A DNA stretch of 64,000 nucleotides from Nitrosopumilus ureiphilus (lineage in GTDB: Archaea > Thermoproteota > Nitrososphaeria > Nitrososphaerales > Nitrosopumilaceae): assembly GCF_013407185.1 (NCBI RefSeq), contig NZ_CP026995.1, positions 747,578-811,577 on the forward strand, written 5' to 3'. Each line of letters begins with the position of its first letter. Position 1 is the first letter of the stretch. Under the pieces are notes generated by a model, which saw only the letters and a list, made by a program, of their open reading frames with translations, did not search any database and was not told the DNA's origin. Both the position numbers and the translations under genes were made by a program. This document shows, piece after piece, positions 1-8,655 of this stretch.

Positions 1-108
1 AATCAAACTCCGGAAATTCCTTCTCAAAATCGTCCATTAAATCAACTATACTCTCAGTGCATATAAAACTTGATCAAAATTGGTTGCGGTAATCAACCCA
101 AATGTACA

Positions 109-117
109 TAAACCCCA
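109..117 (+). promoter_or_regulatory. TATA-like box of the short GTLPKG-repeat gene
   Basis: The A/T-rich acataaacc is centred about 22-25 nt before the ATG at 135, the spacing usual for leaderless archaeal transcripts. It lies inside the longer alternative reading frame that begins at 102, which argues against that longer start. Inferred from position only. Confidence 0.35.
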
Positions 118-134
118 GATTGTTCATCAAAATT

Positions 135-785
135 ATGGCATCTGCTAAAAAGCAAACAAAGCAAGATCTTGAAAACAAGATTGCCGAATTAGAAGCAAAA
201 TTAAATCAACTCTCTACTCAACTAGAAGCAAAATCTGCTCCAAAACCAGCTGAAGTAAAACCAGCAGAAACAAAACCATCTACTGCAAAACCAGCTGAAA
301 GACCTACAGAAACCACCAAACCTAAAGGCACTCTACCAAAAGGTATGGAACAAAAACCAGCAGAAGCTCCTAAACCACAGGATGCACCAAAACCAGCTGA
401 AACAACATCACAACCTCCAGCAACAGTACAAGAGGCTTTAGAGAATGCATACTATACTGCTCCAATGACTTCATTCCATGATTACAGGGCAAAAGTAACA
501 GGATATTCTCCAGCACCTAACAGATACTTTGTAAGAAGAACTGCTCCTGTAGGAAAAGTCCCAACAAGAAACTGGAATGATCAAAAAGCAACAGTTACTG
601 GTTATACAGCACCATCAAACCAATACTTTGCAACAAGAGCAAGAATGGCATTCCATCCATCTGATAAAACATTTGGAGGATTCAGTGGCATTAACTTGAG
701 TATTGAAGGCGTTGCAGCACAAGTGCAAGCACCGACACCAGAACCACCAAAACCCGCTAAAGGCACACTTCCAAAAGGTTTCTAA
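135..785 (+). CDS. Pro/Lys-rich GTLPKG-repeat protein, short paralogue
   Basis: I do not recognise a characterised family. The protein has about 216 residues: a predicted N-terminal coiled coil (roughly residues 5-35, heptads of E/L/K), a Pro/Lys/Ala/Glu-rich linker, then a central region with two copies of a motif around VTGY (VTGYSPAPNRYF and VTGYTAPSNQYF). The short motif GTLPKG occurs in the linker and again at the C-terminus. The ATG at 135 is preferred over an upstream in-frame ATG at 102 because the paralogue at 2694 starts MAAKRK at the equivalent place, and a TATA-like acataaacc (109-117) sits about 25 nt upstream, as expected for a leaderless mRNA. Bases 264-778 are identical to 2811-3325. 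No signal peptide or membrane segment is seen, so it is probably cytosolic. Function unknown. Confidence 0.8.
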   Translation: MASAKKQTKQDLENKIAELEAKLNQLSTQLEAKSAPKPAEVKPAETKPSTAKPAERPTETTKPKGTLPKGMEQKPAEAPKPQDAPKPAETTSQPPATVQEALENAYYTAPMTSFHDYRAKVTGYSPAPNRYFVRRTAPVGKVPTRNWNDQKATVTGYTAPSNQYFATRARMAFHPSDKTFGGFSGINLSIEGVAAQVQAPTPEPPKPAKGTLPKGF

Positions 786-883
786 TTCAATTACATCCTT
801 TATTTTCTATTTTTCATAATCTTGCCTATCATATGATTTGCTATTTTACATCTTAACACTTTATTTTTTGATGTATGTCTACA

Positions 884-2083
884 TCACATTGTTGTTATTT
901 TTTTTAACAATGGGTTTGCAATAATTGGTGTTAACACAGTAGTAATAAAACAAATTGCTACTGCAACAGAAAATAAAGTAAGATCTAAAATCCCAATCGA
1001 ATATGCTAAAGCCGTAATGGCGAGACCTACAGTTCCTCGTCCATTTAACAATGATGCAATTGCCAAACTTTCTGTTTTTGATAATTTACATAATCTGGCA
1101 CCAATAAATCCTCCTAGTGTTTTTCCAAAAATACCGAATGCTACCAATAATGTTAATGGAAGCAAAACCATCTCTAATGACTGACCACTGAATTTTATTC
1201 CAAGAATCGCAAAAAATAATGGTGCAAAAAATCCAAATGTCACTCCAGATAATATTCCATATGATTTATCGGCTTCTCTTTTACCAAGTATTTTTCCACT
1301 AAAAATCAAACCTGCGAAAAAAGTGCCTATGATAAAATGAAGACCAGCTAGTTGTGCTAAAAGCGATAATGCTATTGTCATAATTATCAAAATACCAAAT
1401 GTCGCCTCCCTAGTCTTAGCTTTTGTGAAGAATAATTCTAATCTGTGAGGAAACCAATAATTAAATTTGTGAATGGCAAATGCTAAAAATATAATTCCAA
1501 CAATATAGATTAACATTGGAATTACAGATAATCCGATATCGATAACATCAAGTATGGTGTTTCCTGTTACATGTATTTGCAAAATTACTGCAAGTATGAC
1601 CAATGAAATTATGTCATCCACTACTGCAACAGACATTACCGTGTTGCCAATTTTTGTTTTTAATATTCCCAATTCTAGCAAAATTATAGCACTGACAGGT
1701 ACGGATGTAACCGATAACAATAATCCCATAAACAATGATTGAACTAGAGATGAACCAAAAAGAATTGATATTTGAAAACCTATGAAAAATGGTATTATTA
1801 AGGAAAGTACAGATATTACAAACGCATACTTTCCAGTTTTTTTAAGTTCTCTTAGATCCATTTCAAGCCCTATGAATAACATAATAAAGAAAATTGCAAT
1901 TGTAGAAATCAGTTCAAGATTTTCATCAGGTATGATAATTCCAAATATGGTGGGGCCAAGTATTATTCCTGCAAGTAATTCGCCACCTAAAGCAGGTTGC
2001 TTAAATCTACGAAATAATTCTCCTAATAATCTGGCTACTGCAAGTAATATTACAACACTGATGAATATTTGTTCCAATTCCAA
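884..2083 (-). CDS. Cation/proton antiporter, CPA2 (KefB/NapA-like)
   Basis: An integral membrane protein of 399 residues with about 12 hydrophobic segments and the Na+/H+ exchanger fold of the monovalent cation:proton antiporter-2 family. Recognisable parts are the early GGELLAGIILGP segment, an acidic pair in the membrane (VAVVDDIISLV, about residues 150-160, the DD site used for ion binding in this family) and the late LNGRGTVGLAI segment. The C-terminal regulatory TrkA/RCK domains found in some Kef proteins are absent. It likely exchanges Na+ or K+ for protons in the cytoplasmic membrane; ion specificity cannot be read from sequence. The start is TTG in a TTGGAATTGGAA context; no ATG is available nearby. 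A second antiporter of the same class lies at 27315-28550. Confidence 0.85.
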   Translation of the reverse strand: MELEQIFISVVILLAVARLLGELFRRFKQPALGGELLAGIILGPTIFGIIIPDENLELISTIAIFFIMLFIGLEMDLRELKKTGKYAFVISVLSLIIPFFIGFQISILFGSSLVQSLFMGLLLSVTSVPVSAIILLELGILKTKIGNTVMSVAVVDDIISLVILAVILQIHVTGNTILDVIDIGLSVIPMLIYIVGIIFLAFAIHKFNYWFPHRLELFFTKAKTREATFGILIIMTIALSLLAQLAGLHFIIGTFFAGLIFSGKILGKREADKSYGILSGVTFGFFAPLFFAILGIKFSGQSLEMVLLPLTLLVAFGIFGKTLGGFIGARLCKLSKTESLAIASLLNGRGTVGLAITALAYSIGILDLTLFSVAVAICFITTVLTPIIANPLLKKITTM

Positions 2084-2360
2084 TAATGATTGACCTGAAC
2101 TGAATTATTTCTATCTTGTTTTGCAGTGATAACGTTTCTCTAACCAAAATCAAGTCAAATTTTTAGTTGCTACAAATATATATATCTAAACGGAGATCTT
2201 TCCTTTTTTACTGATTGTTGGTAAGTTAATTTTCTCATATTATTTCACTTCTGAACTCTTTGATTTAGTCATACCATCTAAATTTTTAAAGGATGTATTA
2301 CGTCCTTATTCTTCTATTTTTAATAGTAATATTCATCTTTGATCATTTTCTATATTGTAC

Positions 2361-2552
2361 ATGCCTCCAAGAATTGTATGTCCTAACTGTCAACAAAACG
2401 AATGGCTTGAAAATGAAGAATTGAATTATTTGCCAAGAGTTAGCAAGATGGAAGATGGAAAATATGTTGCTGATACCGAAAATGGGATTCATGTTAAATT
2501 ATGGCGATGCAACAATTGCATGTATGTCATGCATTTTTGGGAGCCTGATTAA
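2361..2552 (+). CDS. Small zinc-ribbon protein
   Basis: A 63-residue protein with two CxxC knuckles (CPNC near the N-terminus, CNNC near the C-terminus) about 40 residues apart, which looks like a single zinc ribbon. The internal stretch is acidic and has no catalytic motif. It stands alone between the antiporter and the long GTLPKG-repeat gene. The ATG at 2361 is chosen over the in-frame TTG two codons earlier. Such stand-alone zinc ribbons are common in thaumarchaea, where most lack a known role; a nucleic-acid or protein-interaction role is only a guess. Confidence 0.7.
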   Translation: MPPRIVCPNCQQNEWLENEELNYLPRVSKMEDGKYVADTENGIHVKLWRCNNCMYVMHFWEPD

Positions 2553-2693
2553 TTCCACTAACGATCCTCACAAATCTCTATTTCAAAACTTTTGAAATTT
2601 TTACAAATTATTGTATATTTTTTCAAATTTCTTTTATCAAAAACAAGAGACTGATCAAAATGTAAATAAACAATGCACTATTTACTGTAAGGA

Positions 2694-3608
2694 ATGGCAG
2701 CAAAACGTAAGGCAAGTACGAAACAAAATCTAGAAGACAAAATCGCAGAACTCGAAGCAAAATTAACTAAATTATCAACGCAACTAGAAGCAAAATCTGC
2801 TCCAAAACCAGCAGAAACAAAACCATCTACTGCAAAACCAGCTGAAAGACCTACAGAAACCACCAAACCTAAAGGCACTCTACCAAAAGGTATGGAACAA
2901 AAACCAGCAGAAGCTCCTAAACCACAGGATGCACCAAAACCAGCTGAAACAACATCACAACCTCCAGCAACAGTACAAGAGGCTTTAGAGAATGCATACT
3001 ATACTGCTCCAATGACTTCATTCCATGATTACAGGGCAAAAGTAACAGGATATTCTCCAGCACCTAACAGATACTTTGTAAGAAGAACTGCTCCTGTAGG
3101 AAAAGTCCCAACAAGAAACTGGAATGATCAAAAAGCAACAGTTACTGGTTATACAGCACCATCAAACCAATACTTTGCAACAAGAGCAAGAATGGCATTC
3201 CATCCATCTGATAAAACATTTGGAGGATTCAGTGGCATTAACTTGAGTATTGAAGGCGTTGCAGCACAAGTGCAAGCACCGACACCAGAACCACCAAAAC
3301 CCGCTAAAGGCACACTTCCAAAAGGAACGGTGCAAACTCAACAAACACCTCCTCCACCACAACAAACTAGCTATGGTGGAAATGAAGGCAAATCACGGAA
3401 AGAACAATTAGAAGATTATGAAAAAGATTACTTGCAAAGAATAGAACAAGAAAGAATAGAACAAGAAAAAGATTACCAAGAAGCACTTGCATCTGAGGCA
3501 AAAGCTACGACTAAACAAAAAAGTGGTGCATTGCCAAAAGGATTTGAACCAAAACCCGAACCTGAAACACCAAAAGCTTCTAAAGGCACACTTCCAAAAG
3601 GTTTCTGA
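2694..3608 (+). CDS. Pro/Lys-rich GTLPKG-repeat protein, long paralogue
   Basis: A 304-residue paralogue of the protein at 135-785. It has the same N-terminal coiled coil, Pro/Lys/Glu-rich linker and VTGY repeats, then an extra stretch of about 90 residues: a Gln/Pro patch, a strongly charged helix (QEDY/RIEQE-like repeats) and two more LPKG motifs. The GTLPKG motif therefore recurs four to five times, each followed by a Pro-rich segment, as in an extended scaffold or binding protein. Bases 2811-3325 match 264-778 exactly, while N-termini, extra segment and flanks differ, so the copies were recently homogenised. No signal peptide or membrane helix is visible. Function unknown. Confidence 0.8.
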   Translation: MAAKRKASTKQNLEDKIAELEAKLTKLSTQLEAKSAPKPAETKPSTAKPAERPTETTKPKGTLPKGMEQKPAEAPKPQDAPKPAETTSQPPATVQEALENAYYTAPMTSFHDYRAKVTGYSPAPNRYFVRRTAPVGKVPTRNWNDQKATVTGYTAPSNQYFATRARMAFHPSDKTFGGFSGINLSIEGVAAQVQAPTPEPPKPAKGTLPKGTVQTQQTPPPPQQTSYGGNEGKSRKEQLEDYEKDYLQRIEQERIEQEKDYQEALASEAKATTKQKSGALPKGFEPKPEPETPKASKGTLPKGF

Positions 3609-3638
3609 TCTTTCTACAACCTTTTCTTTTAATTATTT

Positions 3639-4097
3639 TTAATTTAGGAAATCCTCTAAAACTTCTTTTGAATGTCCTGCAGGTTTTACTTTGGGATAAA
3701 TTTTAAAAATTTTTCCTTTTTCATCCACAAGAAATGTACTTCTCATAACGCCCATGTATTCTCTACCCATGAATTTTTTTTTGCCCCAAACTCCAAACAT
3801 CTTTGAGACTTCTTTGTCTACATCAGCCAACAATGGATATTTTATTCCCATTTTGTCACAGAATTTTTTATGTGAATCTACATCATCTGGACTAATTCCA
3901 ATAATTTCAACTCCTGCCTTTTGGAATTTTTTATAATCTTTTGAAAACTCATCAGCCTCGGTGGTGCATCCTGGAGTGAAATCTTTTGGGTAAAAGTAAA
4001 TTACATGTTTCTTCCCTTTGAAATCGGACGATTTTATTTTTTTACCATTTGCGTCATTTATCTCAAATTTTGGAACCAAATCTCCTTTAGAAATCAT
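3639..4097 (-). CDS. bcp: Peroxiredoxin, BCP/PrxQ type
   Basis: A thiol peroxidase that reduces hydrogen peroxide and organic hydroperoxides, probably in the cytosol. The 152 residues show the thioredoxin-like Prx fold, with peroxidatic Cys44 in the conserved TPGCT motif. In many BCP proteins a resolving cysteine follows five residues later; here that position is Asp49. The only other cysteine is Cys80, so the enzyme either uses Cys80 in an atypical way or works as a 1-Cys enzyme. It is convergent with the GTLPKG-repeat gene (31 bp apart). The length matches the family. Confidence 0.92.
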   Translation of the reverse strand: MISKGDLVPKFEINDANGKKIKSSDFKGKKHVIYFYPKDFTPGCTTEADEFSKDYKKFQKAGVEIIGISPDDVDSHKKFCDKMGIKYPLLADVDKEVSKMFGVWGKKKFMGREYMGVMRSTFLVDEKGKIFKIYPKVKPAGHSKEVLEDFLN

Positions 4098-4200
4098 ACG
4101 AACTCAAATGGATTTATCCATAATTAATTACTTTTTGATTATCTGAGATCAACACTCGTGTCCGAATGTTTTATATGGTAATTCAAGGGGCTTTTGCTTG

Positions 4201-4905
4201 ATGGTTAATCCAAGAGCATATCTTGCTGAAGCAATAGCAACTTATGGCTTAGTATTTTTTGGCCCTCTTTCAGTAATTTTGGCAATCGCATCATTTGGCG
4301 AAGAACTTACAACGCAATCTGTATTGTTCATTGCTCTTGGACACGGTGGTGCTATTGGATTGATGGTGTATACATTTGGTCATGTCTCTGGTGCTCACAT
4401 TAACCCTGCAGTTACCATACCAATGATGATTACAAAAAAGATAGGAATCACAGACGGAATTGGATATATCATTTCACAATTAATCGGTGCAGTTGCTGCA
4501 GCTGCAACATTAAAGGTAATTTTACCTGAACTTGGAGCAAAGGTAAACTTTGCAACTCAAGGTGGTCCAAGCGATTTAATCAATAAAAGCATTAGTTCTG
4601 GATTTGCAATTGAGGCAATCATGACATTTTTCTTGGTGACTGTAATCTTTATGACAGCAGTTCATAAGAAAGCATCTCCTGGATTGCATGGATTTTCAAT
4701 TGGAGGAATAATTTTCCTTATTCACCTAGTTGCAGTTCCGCTAACAGGCGCATCTGTTAACCCTGCAAGAACATTTGGCCCTGCATTAATTTCTGGATTC
4801 TGGGAATTTCATTGGTTGTATTGGGCCGCCCCAATTTTGGGTGGAATAATTGCTGGATTAATCATGAATTATGTCTTTGTCAACAAGGCAGAACAAGAAG
4901 CATAA
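4201..4905 (+). CDS. Aquaporin / MIP-family channel
   Basis: A six-helix membrane channel of 234 residues for water or small uncharged solutes. Both pore motifs are intact: NPA at residues 68-70 (SGAHINPAV) and NPAR at 187-190 (GASVNPARTFGP). The Arg after the second NPA is the selectivity-filter arginine. The size and the ASVNPAR pattern resemble AqpZ or archaeal AqpM types, but the filter residues cannot be fixed by eye, so water against glycerol or ammonia transport stays open. The ATG at 4201 is used; a TTG directly before it is possible. The rather GC-poor upstream region has a tttatatggt TATA-like element near 4171. Confidence 0.92.
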   Translation: MVNPRAYLAEAIATYGLVFFGPLSVILAIASFGEELTTQSVLFIALGHGGAIGLMVYTFGHVSGAHINPAVTIPMMITKKIGITDGIGYIISQLIGAVAAAATLKVILPELGAKVNFATQGGPSDLINKSISSGFAIEAIMTFFLVTVIFMTAVHKKASPGLHGFSIGGIIFLIHLVAVPLTGASVNPARTFGPALISGFWEFHWLYWAAPILGGIIAGLIMNYVFVNKAEQEA

Positions 4906-4953
4906 TTTTTCAAATACCAACATTTTTAAAAAATTCAAAATTCTTTTACATCT

Positions 4954-5391
4954 ATGAGTTCATTTGATGATATTTCTATCATGTTTGATACTGAATCTAA
5001 AAAATTATCTAACATGATTAACATTGCTGAGACAAAATCTGATTTGTCAATTCCTGAAATTATTGACACGTATTATCAAATCATTAATGTTTCTTCAATG
5101 AATACGATGCTAAAACAACAAATCAGTTCAGACAATCAAAAAACATTACTTGATAAAATACTGGAAATTGAGAAAATGATAACTGAGAAGTTCAATTCTG
5201 ACATACACCCTCGAATCATGGAAGACCTTGTAAAATCAATACAAGAGACTACACGTATTCTTCAATCTGGATCTGGACAAAAATCAAAAGAAGATATTGA
5301 AAATGAAGCCAAATTCTATGAAGAACTACGACAGAAAATGAGTACAAAAGAATTTGTAGAACAATATGATAAAGGACTGTCAAATGATTGA
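4954..5391 (+). CDS. Hypothetical helical protein upstream of methyltransferase
   Basis: A 145-residue, mostly helical, acidic protein without cysteine motifs, signal peptide or membrane segments. I do not recognise the family. It overlaps the next gene by 8 nt (the ATG of the methyltransferase gene, 5384, lies before this stop), so the two are probably translated together and may act together. Weak heptad patterning suggests an oligomerisation or partner-binding role. A TATA-like tttttaaaaaatt lies 30 nt upstream of the ATG. Confidence 0.75.
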   Translation: MSSFDDISIMFDTESKKLSNMINIAETKSDLSIPEIIDTYYQIINVSSMNTMLKQQISSDNQKTLLDKILEIEKMITEKFNSDIHPRIMEDLVKSIQETTRILQSGSGQKSKEDIENEAKFYEELRQKMSTKEFVEQYDKGLSND

Positions 5392-6205
5392 AGATATTGC
5401 TAAAAATCTAATAAATTTAAAAAAAGAATTTGCAACATCTTATGACGGACAAAGTCAAATTCAAGAAGTAATCCCAATTTCAAAATCTGAATTGTTTCCA
5501 ATTACTCAAAAAGATTTAGAATTGTTACATGAATTTGCAAAAATAAACCCTATCTACTATAATCAATATGAGAAAACTATTGGTGATACTGCGTGTGTTG
5601 TTTATGAGGGTGACACTAACAAATACTGGTTAAACAGTATTCAACATAGTTCAAGCCATGCACCTTTTTCCCCAACATGGATAATGTCTGCATATGTTTG
5701 TGTTTTATTTGCAAAAAAATTTGGATATTCTGAGATAATTGATATTGGCTCTGGAGATGGTAGAATTGCATTTTGTGCAAAAATTTTAGATTTAGAATCA
5801 TACAGTATAGAAATTGACAATATGTTAGTAGAGTTGCAAAAAGATTTGTGTAACAAACTAGATTTTAATCCTCATTGCTCTGATGCTACTGTGTTTGATT
5901 ATTCTTCATTGAAATTAACAAAACCGATTTTATTCATTGGCGGTCTTGCACAAATGGGTGGAATCCAATTGGCCTCTGATGTATTAGACAAAATTTCTAC
6001 AATTCCTGATATCAAACAAAATTCTGGCTGGGTTTTTGCTGGTACATATTCAAAAAAATATTCGATAGATCCAAAAAATGAGGCGGGATGGGGCACGCTA
6101 ATTGAAAAAAACAATCTAAAACCCATTCAAACAGTTTCTTTACCGACTGCATGGACTTTTCATGAACCTGAAGAGACTCCTTACATTTTTGCTCAACCCA
6201 ATTGA
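5384..6205 (+). CDS. SAM-dependent methyltransferase-like protein
   Basis: A 273-residue protein with the glycine-rich motif I of class I methyltransferases, IDIGSGDGRIAF (near residue 120), followed by an acidic residue at the end of strand 2 (YSIEID). The remaining motifs are weak and no substrate-specific signature (NPPY, DPPY) is seen, so the substrate is unknown. The ATG at 5384 overlaps the stop of the upstream gene; an earlier in-frame ATG at 5366 would overlap more and is less likely. The pair ends just before tRNA-Arg, and the C-terminus looks complete. Confidence 0.7.
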   Translation: MIEDIAKNLINLKKEFATSYDGQSQIQEVIPISKSELFPITQKDLELLHEFAKINPIYYNQYEKTIGDTACVVYEGDTNKYWLNSIQHSSSHAPFSPTWIMSAYVCVLFAKKFGYSEIIDIGSGDGRIAFCAKILDLESYSIEIDNMLVELQKDLCNKLDFNPHCSDATVFDYSSLKLTKPILFIGGLAQMGGIQLASDVLDKISTIPDIKQNSGWVFAGTYSKKYSIDPKNEAGWGTLIEKNNLKPIQTVSLPTAWTFHEPEETPYIFAQPN

Positions 6206-6247
6206 GAAATAGCAATCCAAATTAAGCGTAAATTTCCCAAACTTTTC

Positions 6248-6322
6248 GGACTCGTTGCATAGCTTGGATAGTGCGATTGCTTGCGGAGCAATAGGTCGCC
6301 GGTTCGAATCCGGTCGGGTCCG
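6248..6322 (+). tRNA. tRNA-Arg (anticodon GCG)
   Basis: A 75-nt cloverleaf can be folded by eye. The acceptor stem is GGACTCG/CGGGTCC with discriminator G. The D stem is GCAT/GTGC. The anticodon stem is ATTGC/GCAAT around the loop TTGCGGA, giving anticodon GCG (codon CGC, Arg). The T arm is GCCGG TTCGAAT CCGGT. No CCA is encoded and no intron is seen. The 3' side opens into a region of gene fragments, consistent with past use of this tRNA as an integration site. Confidence 0.95.
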
Positions 6323-6329
6323 TTTATCA

Positions 6330-6650
6330 TGTATGTCCGGAACCTTTCCTGACTACGACTTTTTCATTTGACAAGTTTGCCACGAACTCATAGCCGTCAG
6401 TGATTAACTGCTCCGCTTCTTCTGCCGTCACAACTTCCTGCCTGTATTGCAGTCGGCTAGAATGAACTAACCAACTTTTGCACAGCAGACAGTTGTTCAG
6501 AAGTTAACTTTTCTATGTTCTCTTTAACCTCTTCTTTTTCTTTCATCAGTGGATTGTTCTCCTTTTTTTCCAGATCAAGAAATTCTTCACATCTTTTGAA
6601 AGATTCGCGCATTTCATCTGCCTCGGCTGTGGAACCAGGATGATGATTGA
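6330..6650 (-). pseudogene. Integrase-like C-terminal remnant beside tRNA-Arg
   Basis: Two overlapping minus-strand frames read as coding but neither has a start. One (about 6650 to 6464) encodes a Lys/Glu-rich helix containing TAEADEMRESF and EQLSAVQKLV before a TAG. The other continues from about 6470 to 6330 and contains VTAEEAEQLITDGYEFVAN and ends EKVVVRKGSGHT. An ending of the type (I/V)xDGYEFV...KxxxRK is familiar to me from the C-termini of archaeal tyrosine recombinases, and the position right after a tRNA gene fits. The frame change near 6465 and the missing catalytic domain mark it as decayed. The family call rests on a short tail only. Confidence 0.45.
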
Positions 6651-6759
6651 CTCCGTGGAGAAACTACGAGAAGTGAAAATAGAATACTGTGAGAAAGGCT
6701 ACACGATCAACATACACTCGAAGTGCATCGGTGAGGCAATTCTTTCTGCTGATTTCTGA
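6640..6759 (+). CDS. Possible 39-residue peptide in the tRNA-Arg island
   Basis: An ATG-initiated frame of 39 codons (MMIDSVEKLREVKIEYC...), amphipathic and with two cysteines, lies between the integrase-like remnant and the interrupted gene at 6808. It could be a small gene or the tail of a lost one; no family is recognised and no clear promoter is seen. Confidence 0.25.
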   Translation: MMIDSVEKLREVKIEYCEKGYTINIHSKCIGEAILSADF

Positions 6760-6807
6760 TTAAATTATAACCAACTTTTTAAAACATTGTAACGTACACG
6801 ATCCTGA

Positions 6808-7119
6808 ATGGCAAGAAGACCAAAATACGAATAAACATGTCACGATAAATCAGTTAGACGTAGGGCTGTCGGTTTAGAAGCGGTAGGCTGGTATGTAAGA
6901 GCAGACTTGCCAGAATATGGTGAGAGGCCTCCAAAGCTTTGTGTAAATGGCGACTGTGCAATACCTGACATTTATGCAACCTATGGAAAATGGACCAAGA
7001 TAGTCGAAGTAGAAACTCCTGAGAGTTATGAGAAGGACAGAAAACAGCATTTGATCTTCAGAAGATGGCGTGACAGACACAAGAACGTGGAAGTTAATGT
7101 GCCAATTTGCAATGTTTGA
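6808..7119 (+). pseudogene. Unknown gene interrupted by an in-frame TAA
   Basis: From ATG 6808 the frame reads MARRPKYE, then TAA (6832-6834), then continues open for 95 more codons to the TGA at 7117-7119. The downstream part is well-formed: Arg-rich start, EAVGWYVRADLPEYG, a CVNGDC pair of cysteines, and an Arg/Lys-rich tail (RRWRDRHKNVEV). A single base change (for example AAA to TAA) would explain the break. Translation could restart at the TTG at 6907, giving 70 residues. The family is not recognised. It lies in the decayed island after tRNA-Arg. Confidence 0.5.
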
Positions 7120-7134
7120 CAAACAAAAATTACA

Positions 7135-7760
7135 ATGAGTCGAAACCAACGCAAATATTCTATACATGATGTTTCTAAAAATGAAATGGAGAAAGAGATT
7201 ATTTCTAATGAAATTGTTGAAATAGCAAAAAAGGTATTATCTTCTGAAAAACATCAATATGTTGAATATTTGTGTACACAATACAAAAATAAAAAAAACA
7301 ATGGCATGTTAAGAAACAATTATGGACACTTCTGTCTGATCAAATGCCTCAAGGAGCAATTAATGCAAAAGCAATAGATTATGCAAAATATGATCTTTTC
7401 CACCTTAGCAAAACTAGAGATATTATTGAAAGAGCATCAGCAAGCATTGAACAATTATATTATTTCCTACTTACTGAAAACGGTGGAAAGTATCCATCAC
7501 ATGATCCATTAGGAAGAATACTAAACGAACTAGAGAATAGAAATGTGCTTGATACTGAATTTGTGTCCATTTTAAGGCGCTTTAATCGACATGTTTTTGT
7601 ACCTGCAAAACACGATTATAAGATTAATCCAGATAAACAGCATTTATTTTCAGTTGAGGATGCCATTTTCATTTTATACATTGTGACAGCTTTAAGTAGA
7701 AAACTATGGCCATATTTTAGAAAACATGCACTTGATTGTAACGAAATAGATTGGAAATAA
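7135..7760 (+). pseudogene. Hypothetical gene split by a frameshift at an A8 run
   Basis: The frame opened by ATG 7135 reads about 53 plausible codons up to the run of eight A at 7291-7298, then gives an unconvincing tail to 7377. The next frame is closed by TAA at 7290-7292 but open from 7293 through 7760, and already reads sensibly (KKQLWTLLSDQ) well before its first ATG at 7344. Joining the two at the A8 run gives one protein of about 208 residues, helical, with a conserved-looking core (IERASASIEQLYYFLL) and a C-terminus SRKLWPYFRKHAL. No family is recognised. The break may be a true mutation, a sequencing error or programmed slippage. Confidence 0.5.
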
Positions 7761-7857
7761 ATTTTTGAACTGAGTTTGTCCAGAAAGCAGGAATAGCAAT
7801 GAACAACCAGATTAAGATAACATACATGCAACTTTGTAAATAAAAAATATTTCCTAA

Positions 7858-8655
7858 TTATTTCAAAAATTTTTCTAAAGATTTTCTTAATTCTTTTAGA
7901 ATATCTTCAATGGGAGGAAGTGGCTCTCTACTTAATCTTTCTACATTATCCAAGTGTTTTATCAAGATGCTTTCAATTCCTTTTGGGAAAAATTGTTCAA
8001 TGCCAGAAAACTTGACGTTTTTTCCTTCACATTTTTTCTTGAACATTTCTCTGGCGTCTTTCAGTTTGAATTTTTGCTCCTTCAGAAGTCTCCATACGTC
8101 ATAGTAATCTCTGACGTATCCTCTTTCTAGAATCGCCCTTATTTTTTCACCGACGATTGTTTCCAAAGCGTATACCTTAGTTGAAAAATTGGAATAATCA
8201 AATTCCTTTGATACTTTTTTTGTTATTATATCTCCGATAAATTTCTCTTTCATGATCTCTATTTTGACTGTGCCCTGGCTGATTGGGCCAGTGTATTTTA
8301 TTTTTCCGCGGAGAAAACCCGGATTTGTAAGTGGATTTTTACGAAGAGAAATAGAAATACCACTTGCTTTTTTCACTATTTGAGTAACTTCTTTTTCAAG
8401 TGAATTGATTATTGTTTGCCAATCTGTTTTATCTAATGGTGTGAAATCAAGATCTTCAGAAAGCCTCCAATCAGAAGGAAAGTAAACTTTTGACAGTGAC
8501 GTGCCTCCTTTGAAAGCGAGACTTTTTCCTATTGAGCTTGTTGTAATCCCATACAGGATCCATCCAAGTACATAGTGTTTCTCTACTGCATCGACTTTTA
8601 GATTCCATTCTCTAGATAATTTTTTCAGTTCTTGAGATGAAATCATTGTTGCCAC
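7858..8655 (-). CDS. abiEii: AbiEii-type nucleotidyltransferase toxin
   Basis: The toxin half of a type IV AbiE toxin-antitoxin system, a DUF1814-type nucleotidyltransferase of 265 residues. The nucleotide-binding loop KGGTSLSK is at about residues 49-56 and the catalytic SEDLDF (Asp68, Asp70) at 66-71, both hallmarks of this family. A third conserved region, EKIRAILERGYVRDYYDV, is also present. Family members modify tRNA or GTP and arrest growth, for example after phage infection. It lies directly after the antitoxin gene with a 13-bp overlap. It appears complete and sits in the island behind tRNA-Arg, typical of mobile defence genes. Confidence 0.88.
   Translation of the reverse strand: MATMISSQELKKLSREWNLKVDAVEKHYVLGWILYGITTSSIGKSLAFKGGTSLSKVYFPSDWRLSEDLDFTPLDKTDWQTIINSLEKEVTQIVKKASGISISLRKNPLTNPGFLRGKIKYTGPISQGTVKIEIMKEKFIGDIITKKVSKEFDYSNFSTKVYALETIVGEKIRAILERGYVRDYYDVWRLLKEQKFKLKDAREMFKKKCEGKNVKFSGIEQFFPKGIESILIKHLDNVERLSREPLPPIEDILKELRKSLEKFLK

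Noticed and set aside
6832-6834. Read-through or recoding of TAA
   Set aside because: TAA is not a known recoding signal for selenocysteine or pyrrolysine in this lineage, and the neighbouring genes are also broken, so decay is the simpler view.
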